Source: CALABS01 sp050260775
GTDB taxonomy: Bacteria; Pseudomonadota; Alphaproteobacteria; Rhodospirillales; Magnetospirillaceae
Length of the DNA: 64,000 nt
Direction of reading: 5' to 3'
Assembly: GCA_050260775.1 (NCBI GenBank)
Contig: JBLNCP010000011.1
Span: forward strand, 38,492-102,491
Shown here piece by piece: positions 26,676 through 33,671 of this stretch; position 1 is the first letter of the stretch; each line of letters begins with the position of its first letter. The position numbers and the translations under genes are program-made. A model generated the notes under the pieces. That model had not been told where the DNA came from. It saw nothing but the letters and a program-made list of their open reading frames with translations, and did not search any database.

Positions 26676-27191
26676 ATGCACCCTGCCGGCCCCACCATCC
26701 GCATGATCCCCGAAGGCGACGACCGCGAGCGCCTTGTCTGCGGCACCTGCGGCTTCGTGTTCTACGAGAACCCCAAGGTCATCGTGGGCGCCATCTGCAC
26801 CTGGGAAGACAAGTACCTGCTGTGCAAGCGCGGCATCGAGCCGCGCCTGGGCTACTGGACCATGCCGGTCGGCTACATGGAATTGCACGAGACCACCGAG
26901 CAGGGGGCGCTGCGCGAGGTGTGGGAGGAGGCCCGCGCCCGGGCCGAGATCGACGGCCTGCTGGCCATCTACTCGATCCCCGAGATCAGCCAGGTCCACA
27001 TGATCTACCGCGCCCGCATGCTGACCCCCGACTTTGCCGCCGGCGCCGAAAGCCTGGAGGTCGGGCTGTTCAAGTGGAACGAGATCCCCTGGGACGACCT
27101 CGCCTATCCCAACGTCCGCTGGTCGCTGGAGTACGAGCGCGACATGAAGGGCAAGACCGGGTTTCCGCCGCGCGGGCGGCCGGACCGCTGA
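26676..27191 (+). CDS. Nudix hydrolase with N-terminal zinc ribbon
   Basis: The 171-residue protein has a short zinc-ribbon start (C22 and C25 in VCGTCGFVFYENPK) and a complete Nudix box: G66-x5-E72-x7-R80-E81-V-x-E84-E85. This plan (ribbon plus Nudix) is found in NADH pyrophosphatase-like and ADP-ribose-type enzymes that cleave nucleoside diphosphates linked to another group. The NudC substrate motif SQPWPFPxS is absent, so the substrate is open. It lies 59 bases after the small gene. Start at 26676 is the first ATG; a second in-frame ATG is at 26703. Confidence 0.88.
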   Translation: MHPAGPTIRMIPEGDDRERLVCGTCGFVFYENPKVIVGAICTWEDKYLLCKRGIEPRLGYWTMPVGYMELHETTEQGALREVWEEARARAEIDGLLAIYSIPEISQVHMIYRARMLTPDFAAGAESLEVGLFKWNEIPWDDLAYPNVRWSLEYERDMKGKTGFPPRGRPDR

Positions 27192-27214
27192 CACGCTGAC
27201 TGCATAAAATCGCG

Positions 27215-27295
27215 TGTCATCCTGAGGAGCGTCAGCGACGAAGGATCTCGTGTGCTCGGGTCGGACGAGATCCTTCGCCGTCGCTCAGGATGACA
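27215..27295. repeat. Dispersed palindromic element, type A copy 2
   Basis: TGTCATCCTGAG (27215-27226) and CTCAGGATGACA (27284-27295) are perfect arms. The inner GACGAAGGATCTCG and CGAGATCCTTCGCCGTC also pair. Nearly the same sequence as the element at 1821-1909; it separates two convergent genes. Confidence 0.85.
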
Positions 27296-27303
27296 ATCCA
27301 GCG

Positions 27304-28305
27304 CTAAAACCCCGCCCGGACCTCGCCCACGATCTTGCCCGCCACGTTGGGCAGCGGCACGGCGATGCGGTCGGCCAGGTCGCGGCTCTCCTCGGCGGTG
27401 AGCATGCCCAGCTTGGTCAGCACCGCCAGGATGGCCACCTCAGCGGCGCGGCCGGCGCCGTCGTCGATCTTCAAGGCGACGCCCCAGCCCTTTTCAGGGA
27501 TGATGGCGGTGTAACAGCCCTCGGCGCCGCCCTTGACGGCGATGCGCGGCACCGCCTGCATGAAGCGGGTGCACAGACGCCCTGACCCGGCCACCAGATG
27601 CGGATGCTCCAGCATGGCGGCGACGATGGCGCGCGCCGCCTTGGCGCGGCCGGGCGGCAGGCGTGCGGGGTCGGCCATGCGGGCCATGGCGGTGGCGATG
27701 GCGGATAACGGCAGCGCGTAGGTGGGGATGCCGCAGCCATCGGTGCCCCAGGCGGCCTGCGCCGTGGCCACCCCGGTCATGTCGGAAATGGCGGCCGACA
27801 CCAGCTGCTGCACCGGATGGTCGTGGCCGATGTAGCCGCGGTGGGGCAGGCCGAGCTGGCGGGCCACCGTCAGGAAGCCGGTGTGCTTGCCCGAGCAGTT
27901 GTTGTGGAGCGGGCAGGGGGAGCCGTCGGTCTTGATCAGCCGCGCCGCCGCCTCGGGGTTGGAGGGGGCGTGGGCGCCGCATTCCAGCGCGGTGACGTCC
28001 AGGCCGATGCGGGAAAGCCAGGCCTCGACGCGCTCGACATGGGCGGCCTCGCCGGAATGCGAGGCGGCGGCCAGCGCCAGATGCTCGGTCCCCAGGCCGA
28101 AGGCCTCGACCGCGCCGCTTTCGGCCAGCGGCAGCGCCTGGATCGGTTTCAGCGCCGAACGCGGGAAGGTGGCCCGCCCGCACTCTCCCCAGGCGGAAAC
28201 GACGCGTCCGTCGGCATCGGCGACCACCGCCGCCCCCAGATGCCGGCTTTCCACAGTGTCGCCGCGGGTGACTTCGATGAGGAGCGGGGAGGCGGATTGG
28301 GTCAT
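27304..28305 (-). CDS. Asparaginase (L-asparaginase II-like, PF06089 family)
   Basis: The 333-residue protein belongs to the family first seen as Rhizobium etli-type asparaginase, distinct from E. coli AnsA/B. Signatures are the start LIEVTRGDTVESRHLGAAVV, FPRSALKPIQALPL, CGAHAPSN, NNCSGKHTGFL and TDGCGIPTYALPL, the last with conserved serine/lysine/cysteine residues of the active site. It hydrolyses asparagine to aspartate and ammonia. ATG 28305 gives a normal N-terminus. It stands alone, divergent from the IalB-like gene. Confidence 0.9.
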   Translation of the reverse strand: MTQSASPLLIEVTRGDTVESRHLGAAVVADADGRVVSAWGECGRATFPRSALKPIQALPLAESGAVEAFGLGTEHLALAAASHSGEAAHVERVEAWLSRIGLDVTALECGAHAPSNPEAAARLIKTDGSPCPLHNNCSGKHTGFLTVARQLGLPHRGYIGHDHPVQQLVSAAISDMTGVATAQAAWGTDGCGIPTYALPLSAIATAMARMADPARLPPGRAKAARAIVAAMLEHPHLVAGSGRLCTRFMQAVPRIAVKGGAEGCYTAIIPEKGWGVALKIDDGAGRAAEVAILAVLTKLGMLTAEESRDLADRIAVPLPNVAGKIVGEVRAGF

Positions 28306-28398
28306 GGGTGCACAAAAACCATTCGAGGATGTTGACAGGGACTCCGCCGAAGCGGTCTAAGTCTGTCCGCCTTTCGACCACACCCGATGGACGGAATT

Positions 28399-28905
28399 AT
28401 GACGATTGGACGGATTGTTCTGGCGGTCGCCCTGGTGGCCATCGCCGCTCCCGCCGGTGCCGACGAAGCCAAGAAGCTGGGCACGTTCGGCGCGTGGGAA
28501 GGGTACGCGTACTCCGACGCCGGTGGCAAGGTGTGCTACGCCGCCGCCCGGGCCGACAAGACCCAGGGCGGCGACAAGAACCGCGCCGGCACGGCGCTGG
28601 CGATCACCCACCGCGCCAAGAGCCACGGCGAGGTCAGCCTGCTCGGCAGCTACGGCTTCAAGAAGGATTCCGACGCCGAGATCCAGATCGGCGGCATGAA
28701 GCACTCCTTCTTCACCCGCGGCGAATCGGCCTGGGCCAAGGATGCCAATGCCGACAAGGCCATCATCGCCCAACTGGCCAAGGCCAAGGAGGTGGCGGTG
28801 CACGCCACGCCGGCCAAGGGGGCGGCGATCAGCGACACCATTCCCTTGAAGGGCTTCTCCGAGGCGCTGGCCGCCATCGACAAGGCCTGCGGCGTCAAGC
28901 GCTAG
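28399..28905 (+). CDS. Exported invasion-associated locus B (IalB)-like protein
   Basis: The 168-residue protein has a signal peptide (about 1-21, ending AGA) and a domain starting with the IalB-type pattern FGAWEGYAYSDAGGKVCYAAARAD, then ISDTIPLKGFSEALAAIDKAC near the end. The two cysteines likely form a periplasmic disulfide. IalB-like proteins are common in free-living alphaproteobacteria, where their role is unknown despite the name. ATG 28399 has GGACGGA upstream; ATG 28387 is four codons earlier. Confidence 0.8.
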   Translation: MTIGRIVLAVALVAIAAPAGADEAKKLGTFGAWEGYAYSDAGGKVCYAAARADKTQGGDKNRAGTALAITHRAKSHGEVSLLGSYGFKKDSDAEIQIGGMKHSFFTRGESAWAKDANADKAIIAQLAKAKEVAVHATPAKGAAISDTIPLKGFSEALAAIDKACGVKR

Positions 28906-28917
28906 GCCGTTTTTCCC

Positions 28918-28949
28918 GCGGGCGAAGGGGCGTCGCGCCCTTCGTCCGC
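28918..28949 (+). terminator. Possible terminator hairpin after the IalB-like gene
   Basis: A near-perfect GC-rich stem (one mismatch, one bulge) of about 14 bp begins 13 bases after the stop but is not followed by a T-run. Confidence 0.35.
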
Positions 28950-28986
28950 TTGCATCTCGCCACCCACGGGCCTATCTCTTCCGCCT

Positions 28987-30117
28987 ATGGACAAGACCAA
29001 CCTGATCGGGCTTTCGCGCGAGGACCTGGCCGCCGAGATGGCGGCCATCGGCGAGAAGCCGTTTCGCGCCAAGCAGCTGTGGCACTGGCTCTACAATCGC
29101 GGCGAGACCGATTTCGAGCGCATGAGCTCGATCTCGAAGCCGATGCAGGCCAAGCTGGCCGAGCGCTACGTCGTGCGCCGGCCCCAGGTCGCCGACGAGC
29201 AGCTGTCGGTGGACACCACCCGCAAGTGGCTGTTCCGCTTCGGTGACGGCAACGAGGCCGAGACCGTCTACATCCCCGACGTTGAGGAAGACCGCGGCGC
29301 CGTCTGCATCAGCTCGCAGGTGGGCTGCACCCTGACCTGCAAGTTCTGCCACACCGGCACCCAGTTGCTGGTGCGCAACCTGACCGCGGCCGAGATCGTC
29401 GGGCAGTTCATGGCGGCGCGCGACACCTATGGCGAGTGGCCGACCCCCGACGACAGCGGCCGGCTGCTGTCGAACATCGTCATGATGGGCATGGGCGAGC
29501 CGCTCTACAACTTCGACAACGTCGCCACCGCGATCAAGATCCTGATGGACGGCGAGGGCATCGCCATTTCGAAGCGGCGCATCACCCTGTCGACCGCCGG
29601 CGTCGTTCCCATGATGAAGCGGTGTGGCGAGGAGCTGGGCGTCAACCTCGCGGTGTCGCTGCATGCGGTCACCGACGAGATCCGCGACCGTATCATGCCG
29701 ATCAACAAGAAGTATCCGCTGGCCGAGCTGATGAAGGCCTGCCACGAGTACCCCGGCGCCTCCAACGCCCGGCGCATCACCTTCGAGTACGTGATGCTGA
29801 AGGGGGTGAACGATTCGGCGGCCGACGCCCGCCAGCTGCTCAAGCTGATCAAGGGGCTACCCGCCAAGTTCAACCTGATCCCGTTCAACCCGTGGCCGGG
29901 TTCCGAGTTCGAGTGCTCGGACATGAAGACGGTCAAGGCCTTCTCGGACATCATCCAGGACGCCGGGTACTCGGCTCCCATCCGCAAGCCCAGGGGCGCC
30001 GACATTCTGGCCGCCTGCGGCCAGCTGCGCTCCGAAAGCCAGCGACAGCGGTGTTCCCGCCTCAAGGCCCGCATAGAGGCCGGCATCCCCGACGAGCACG
30101 CGCCGGCCGCCGGTTGA
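28987..30117 (+). CDS. rlmN: Dual-specificity 23S rRNA A2503 / tRNA A37 C2-methyltransferase RlmN
   Basis: This radical-SAM enzyme methylates C2 of A2503 in 23S rRNA and A37 in some tRNAs. The 376 residues contain the CxxxCxxC cluster at C114, C118 and C121 (GCTLTCKFCHTGTQ), SAM-binding MMGMGEPLYNF, and the second catalytic cysteine C344 in ILAACGQLR, used for the methylated-cysteine mechanism. The length is normal for alphaproteobacteria. Start at 28987 is the first ATG and gives the expected LIGLSREDL opening. No operon partner. Confidence 0.97.
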   Translation: MDKTNLIGLSREDLAAEMAAIGEKPFRAKQLWHWLYNRGETDFERMSSISKPMQAKLAERYVVRRPQVADEQLSVDTTRKWLFRFGDGNEAETVYIPDVEEDRGAVCISSQVGCTLTCKFCHTGTQLLVRNLTAAEIVGQFMAARDTYGEWPTPDDSGRLLSNIVMMGMGEPLYNFDNVATAIKILMDGEGIAISKRRITLSTAGVVPMMKRCGEELGVNLAVSLHAVTDEIRDRIMPINKKYPLAELMKACHEYPGASNARRITFEYVMLKGVNDSAADARQLLKLIKGLPAKFNLIPFNPWPGSEFECSDMKTVKAFSDIIQDAGYSAPIRKPRGADILAACGQLRSESQRQRCSRLKARIEAGIPDEHAPAAG

Positions 30118-30286
30118 GCCGCTGCCGGCCGGAGCTCCCCTCCGGCGATTCTCCGTAAGGGCAGGCCGGCCGGGTGTCCGTGGCCGGAGGGCAATCCCCA
30201 TTTACTGCATGGTGGCCGAACGCCCGCTGAGTTGGACGGCGTCCCCGTGCCGGCGTAGGATTCGAGGAAAACCACGGAGGCCCGCA

Positions 30287-30643
30287 ATGACCAGACGCGA
30301 TCTCGACCTGGATCATTTCCGTGCCCAATTGCAGGAGCGGCTGGCGGAAGTCGAGCGGATGGAGACCATCGAGCACGAGGCCGCCCGCCCGGTCGAACTG
30401 GATCCGCAAAGCATCGGCCATCTGTCGCGCATGGACGCCCTGCAGGGCCAGGCCATCGCCGCCGACACCGAACGCCGCCTGCGGGCGGAGCATCAACGCA
30501 TCGTCGCGGCGTTGGCCCGCATCGAATCCGGCGAATACGGCTTCTGCTTGAGCTGCGAGGCGCGAATTCCCGCGAAGCGGCTTGACCTCGATCCCGCGGC
30601 GGCGCAATGCGTCAAGTGCGCCGAGCGCCACGGCCATCATTGA
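30287..30643 (+). CDS. DksA/TraR family zinc-finger protein
   Basis: The 118-residue protein has a coiled-coil N-terminal part (about 8-80) and a C4 zinc finger with C87, C90, C108 and C111 (CLSCEARIPAKRL and QCVKCAE). It is shorter than true DksA and lacks a clear DxxDxA tip, so it is a DksA-like protein that may act on RNA polymerase through the secondary channel. ATG 30287 is fixed by CGGAGG at 6 bases; a frame upstream has no site. It lies just before the DUF2249 operon but across a gap with its own box. Confidence 0.9.
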   Translation: MTRRDLDLDHFRAQLQERLAEVERMETIEHEAARPVELDPQSIGHLSRMDALQGQAIAADTERRLRAEHQRIVAALARIESGEYGFCLSCEARIPAKRLDLDPAAAQCVKCAERHGHH

Positions 30644-30667
30644 GTCGATGCGGGCGCACCCGCTCAA

Positions 30668-30681
30668 CTGACCAACGTCAA
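30668..30681. promoter_or_regulatory. Fnr/Dnr-type box before the DUF2249-hemerythrin operon
   Basis: CTGAC-CAAC-GTCAA matches the family site TTGAY-N4-RTCAA at nine of ten fixed positions. A TGTAAT box at 30716-30721 could be the minus-10, putting the box near -53, off the usual -41.5. The two Crp/Fnr proteins at 0.4-1.8 kb are possible binders. Confidence 0.45.
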
Positions 30682-30739
30682 GGCCTCTGCGGCTGTCGCC
30701 GAGTCACCCTCTCCCTGTAATTCAGGGAGTGTGTGCCAA

Positions 30740-31321
30740 ATGGGCGACCAAGTGGCTGGCGCAGGGACCGACACCGGCGGAGGACCGCCGGGCTGGCTGG
30801 CGTTGGCACTCGATACCGGCGTCTTCGACGTCCGGCCGCTGCTGGCGGCCGGCGACGACCCGCTGGGCGCCGTGCTCGAGCGCGCCCAGGCCGTGGAATT
30901 CGGCGGCTTCCTGGTGGTCGACGCTCCCTTCAACCCGTCGCCGCTGCGCCGCGTGCTGGCCGCCCAGGGGTTTTCGTCCTACGGGCGCAAGCTGGGCCAG
31001 GGCCATTGGCGCATCTTCTTTCACATGAACGGTTGCGCCGACTGGGAGCGTGACGCCGAGGTCGATGTCGGGCCGGAAGGCGCCATGACCTGGAGCGAGA
31101 CCGACGGCATCCACATCGACGTGCGCAAGCTGCCGCCGCCGCTGCCAATGCTCGCGATCCTGCGCACGCTCGAATCGGTGGCCGCCCCCCAGCCGGTGAT
31201 CGTGCACCACGAGCGCGTGCCGCAGCTCCTGTTCCCCGAATTGGCCGAGCGCGGCTGGCGCGTGGCCCGCATGACCGAGGAGTTCGCCGACGTCCGGCTG
31301 TGGCTGGAACGGGAGGCGTGA
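30740..31321 (+). CDS. DUF2249 domain protein
   Basis: The 193-residue protein appears to hold two DUF2249-like alpha/beta units (PF10006, related to TusA-like folds): about 12-95, with VFDVRPLLAAGDDPLGAVLERAQAV and the conserved tail WRIFFH, and about 118-193, beginning GIHIDVRKLPPPLPMLAILRTLES and ending VRLWLERE. DUF2249 proteins occur next to hemerythrins and nitric-oxide-related genes, and their role is unknown. ATG 30740 has AGGGAG upstream. It is coupled to the next gene by TGATG, so this is the first gene of a three-gene operon. Confidence 0.82.
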   Translation: MGDQVAGAGTDTGGGPPGWLALALDTGVFDVRPLLAAGDDPLGAVLERAQAVEFGGFLVVDAPFNPSPLRRVLAAQGFSSYGRKLGQGHWRIFFHMNGCADWERDAEVDVGPEGAMTWSETDGIHIDVRKLPPPLPMLAILRTLESVAAPQPVIVHHERVPQLLFPELAERGWRVARMTEEFADVRLWLEREA

Positions 31322-32613
31322 TGTTCGCTGGCGCCTTGATGGGCGGGGCCAAGGATCGTCTGTTGCCCCCCTCGGTCCCCTACCGTTTCTTCGCCACCGC
31401 CGTGGTCTTCCACATCGCGGGGTGGGCTGCGCTGCTGGCCGATGCGCCGTCGCTGCCGGGCTTCCTCGGCGGGCTGGGGGTGGGGCTGGCCGGCCTGCAT
31501 CTCATCACCCTGGGCGTGCTGGCGATGACCGCCATGGGCGCCGCCTTCCAGATGCTGCCGGTGGCGACCCGCCGCCAACTGGGGCCGGTGTGGGCCTGCC
31601 GCCTGACCTGGTGGCTGTTCGCCCCCGGCGTGGCGCTGTTGTCGCTCGGCATGGCCACCGGCCTGCCGGCTTTCCTGCATCCGGGCGCCACGCTGACGGT
31701 GGCCGGTTTCACCGTGTTCGGAATCCTGGTCGGCCGTAACCTGTGGTCGGTCAACGACCTGCCGGGGGTGACCCGCCACGGCTGGCTGGCGCTCGCCTCC
31801 CTGCTCGGACTGGCCGTCCTGGGCCTGGCCCTGGTGGTCGACCTCTCGGTCGGCTTCCTGCCCGACCGGCCGTTGGCCGCCGCCGCCCACGCCGCCCTGG
31901 CCGGCTACGGCTTCATGGGCATGCTGGTCCTGGGCTTCTCGACCGTCCTCATTCCCATGTTCGTGCTGGCGCCGGCGGTGCCGGACGCGGCCGGCAAGCG
32001 CACCTCGGCGGTGTCGGTCGCGGCGCTGGTCCTGGGGGGCGGCGGGGCCCTGTCGGGCCAGGGCTGGGCCGCCGCCCTCGGCGCCCTGGCGGGATTGGTG
32101 GCCGCCGGCCTCCACATCCAGGCCCTGCGGGCGGTGCTCAAGGCCCGCATGAAGAAGACCCTCGAACCCTTCTTCCGCCTGGTGCGGGCGGCCTGGGCCC
32201 TGTTTCCTGTCAGCCTGCTCCTCGCCATGGCGCTGGCGCTCGGCGCCCCGTCCGAGGTGGTTGCCCCCCTGTGGGTCTTCGTCCTGGTGTTCGGGTGGCT
32301 GCTGACCTTCGCCACCGGGATCCTGCAGCGGATCATGCCGTTCCTGGCATCCATGCATTCGGCCGCCCACGGCGGCAAGCCGGCCTTGCTGTCCAAGCTC
32401 ACCGCCGGCAAGCCGCTGACCGTCCACGTGGCCGCCCATGGCGGCGCCCTGGCGCTTGGCGCCATCGGACTGGTCGTCCAGTCGCCCAACCTTCTCCGAG
32501 CCGCGGCCGCCTTCGGCCTGATCGGCTCGCTCGCCTTTGCCGCATTCGCCATCGAGCTGATGCGGCGCTACCGCGCCCATAAACAAGCCTCTCCCCCCAG
32601 CCCAGTTTCATAA
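31321..32613 (+). CDS. Polytopic membrane protein, NnrS/CcoN-like, in DUF2249-hemerythrin operon
   Basis: The 430-residue protein has about 12 transmembrane helices. Conserved-looking histidines lie within helices: FHIAGWAALL, LHLITLGVLAMTAMGAAFQMLPV, AHAALAGYGFMGMLVLGFSTVLIPMF and RIMPFLASMHS. This layout, with helical His next to Gly and Pro, resembles the heme-binding subunits of the heme-copper oxidase superfamily (CcoN/NorB) and the NnrS family. I cannot show metal binding. Its position between a DUF2249 protein and a hemerythrin argues for nitric oxide or oxygen chemistry at the inner membrane. Start ATG 31321 shares a base with the previous stop; the hemerythrin gene follows after 10 bases. 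Confidence 0.75.
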   Translation: MFAGALMGGAKDRLLPPSVPYRFFATAVVFHIAGWAALLADAPSLPGFLGGLGVGLAGLHLITLGVLAMTAMGAAFQMLPVATRRQLGPVWACRLTWWLFAPGVALLSLGMATGLPAFLHPGATLTVAGFTVFGILVGRNLWSVNDLPGVTRHGWLALASLLGLAVLGLALVVDLSVGFLPDRPLAAAAHAALAGYGFMGMLVLGFSTVLIPMFVLAPAVPDAAGKRTSAVSVAALVLGGGGALSGQGWAAALGALAGLVAAGLHIQALRAVLKARMKKTLEPFFRLVRAAWALFPVSLLLAMALALGAPSEVVAPLWVFVLVFGWLLTFATGILQRIMPFLASMHSAAHGGKPALLSKLTAGKPLTVHVAAHGGALALGAIGLVVQSPNLLRAAAAFGLIGSLAFAAFAIELMRRYRAHKQASPPSPVS

Positions 32614-32623
32614 GGACAAGAAG

Positions 32624-33124
32624 ATGTTGACCAATTCGCAGATCGGGGCGCTCCTCCACGACGATCACATGAACACCATCGCCATGCTTCAGAACCTGGA
32701 GGAACTGGTCGGGAGCCACCGTTCCGCCCCCAAGGTGGACGAGGATCTGCGCGCCACCCTGGCGACGACCGAACGCACCATCCGCGATGAGGTGGAGAAG
32801 CATTTCGGCTTTGAGGAGGGCTACCTCTTCACCGAGTTCACCCGCCTGGGCGAGACCGGCATCGTGACGATGCTGACCCACGAGCACCGCTCCATCCTGC
32901 CGCTGGCCCTCTCGGTCGCCGACCTCGCCGCCAAGGCGGTGGCCGACGGCGCCTTCGACGACGGCAGCTGGACCGAGTTCTGCGACGCCGCCTCCGAACT
33001 GGTCGAGCGCGAGATCTTCCACATCCAGAAGGAAGAGATGGGCCTGCTGGGCGCCATATCGGCTCTGCTCGACGACGAGACCGACCAGCGGCTGGCCGAA
33101 ACCTATCGGCGCGTAGTCGGCTGA
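32624..33124 (+). CDS. Hemerythrin-like HHE-domain protein
   Basis: The 166-residue four-helix protein carries likely diiron ligands in order: H15 (HDDHMNT), H60 with E64/E65 (EKHFGFEE), H86 and H88 (LTHEHR), H133 and E137 (FHIQKEEMGLL). Hemerythrin domains bind oxygen or nitric oxide, or act in iron-sulfur repair (RIC/YtfE). The protein lacks the N-terminal cysteine motif of RIC. AAGGACAAG stands before the ATG. It is the last gene of the operon. Confidence 0.9.
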   Translation: MLTNSQIGALLHDDHMNTIAMLQNLEELVGSHRSAPKVDEDLRATLATTERTIRDEVEKHFGFEEGYLFTEFTRLGETGIVTMLTHEHRSILPLALSVADLAAKAVADGAFDDGSWTEFCDAASELVEREIFHIQKEEMGLLGAISALLDDETDQRLAETYRRVVG

Positions 33125-33136
33125 TTTCCAGGCTCC

Positions 33137-33223
33137 CGCCGCCCCCTCATCCCAATACTTTCGTCGAGAGTATACTTTAGTGTGTGGTCTCGTTCGAAGG
33201 CGCCGTTGCGATGAGGGGCGGCG
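33137..33223. repeat. Inverted repeat flanking a possible promoter
   Basis: CGCCGCCCCCTCATC (33137-33151) and GATGAGGGGCGGCG (33210-33223) are complements with one extra base, 58 bases apart. A TATACT box (33171-33176), itself within the palindrome AGTATACT, lies between them, upstream of the receiver gene. Confidence 0.55.
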
Positions 33224-33265
33224 AGGCGTTCAATCAATGTATCGATCGCCGTGGAGCCCAAGATC

Positions 33266-33628
33266 ATGACCACCCGCATCCTCGTCGTCGACGACCAGCG
33301 GACCACTCGGGAGGTCGTGCGCGATGTCCTCGAGCTGTCCGGTTGTGATGTGCGTGAGGCTGAGACCTGCGATGAGGCGCTGCGTCTGCTGGATGAGGAC
33401 GAGGCCGTCGACGCGGTGGTCGCCGACATCCTGCTGGGCGGCCGCAGCGGCATCGCGTTGATCGGCGAGATCCGCGAGCGCCACCTGGGGCTGACCGTGG
33501 TGGCCATGTCCGGTCATGGGCAGGAGGTCCTCGACGCGGCGCGCGCCGCCGGTGCCGACGCCTGCCTGCCCAAGCCGTTCTCCGCCCGCGATCTGATGGC
33601 GGCGCTGGCCGGGGGCGCGCCGTCCTGA
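33266..33628 (+). CDS. Single-domain response regulator
   Basis: The 120-residue protein is a bare receiver: acidic pair D9/D10 in VVDDQRTT, phospho-acceptor D54 in VVADILLGG, S82 in AMSGHG and K103 in LPKPF are all in place, so it should be phosphorylated. There is no output domain. ATG 33266 is preferred over a GTG five codons upstream; GGAG lies at 10 bases. The partner kinase is not evident. It precedes rnr by 43 bases. Confidence 0.9.
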   Translation: MTTRILVVDDQRTTREVVRDVLELSGCDVREAETCDEALRLLDEDEAVDAVVADILLGGRSGIALIGEIRERHLGLTVVAMSGHGQEVLDAARAAGADACLPKPFSARDLMAALAGGAPS

Positions 33629-33671
33629 CCTCCGCCTTGTGGTGGGGCGCGTCTGGGGCTACCTTCAATCT

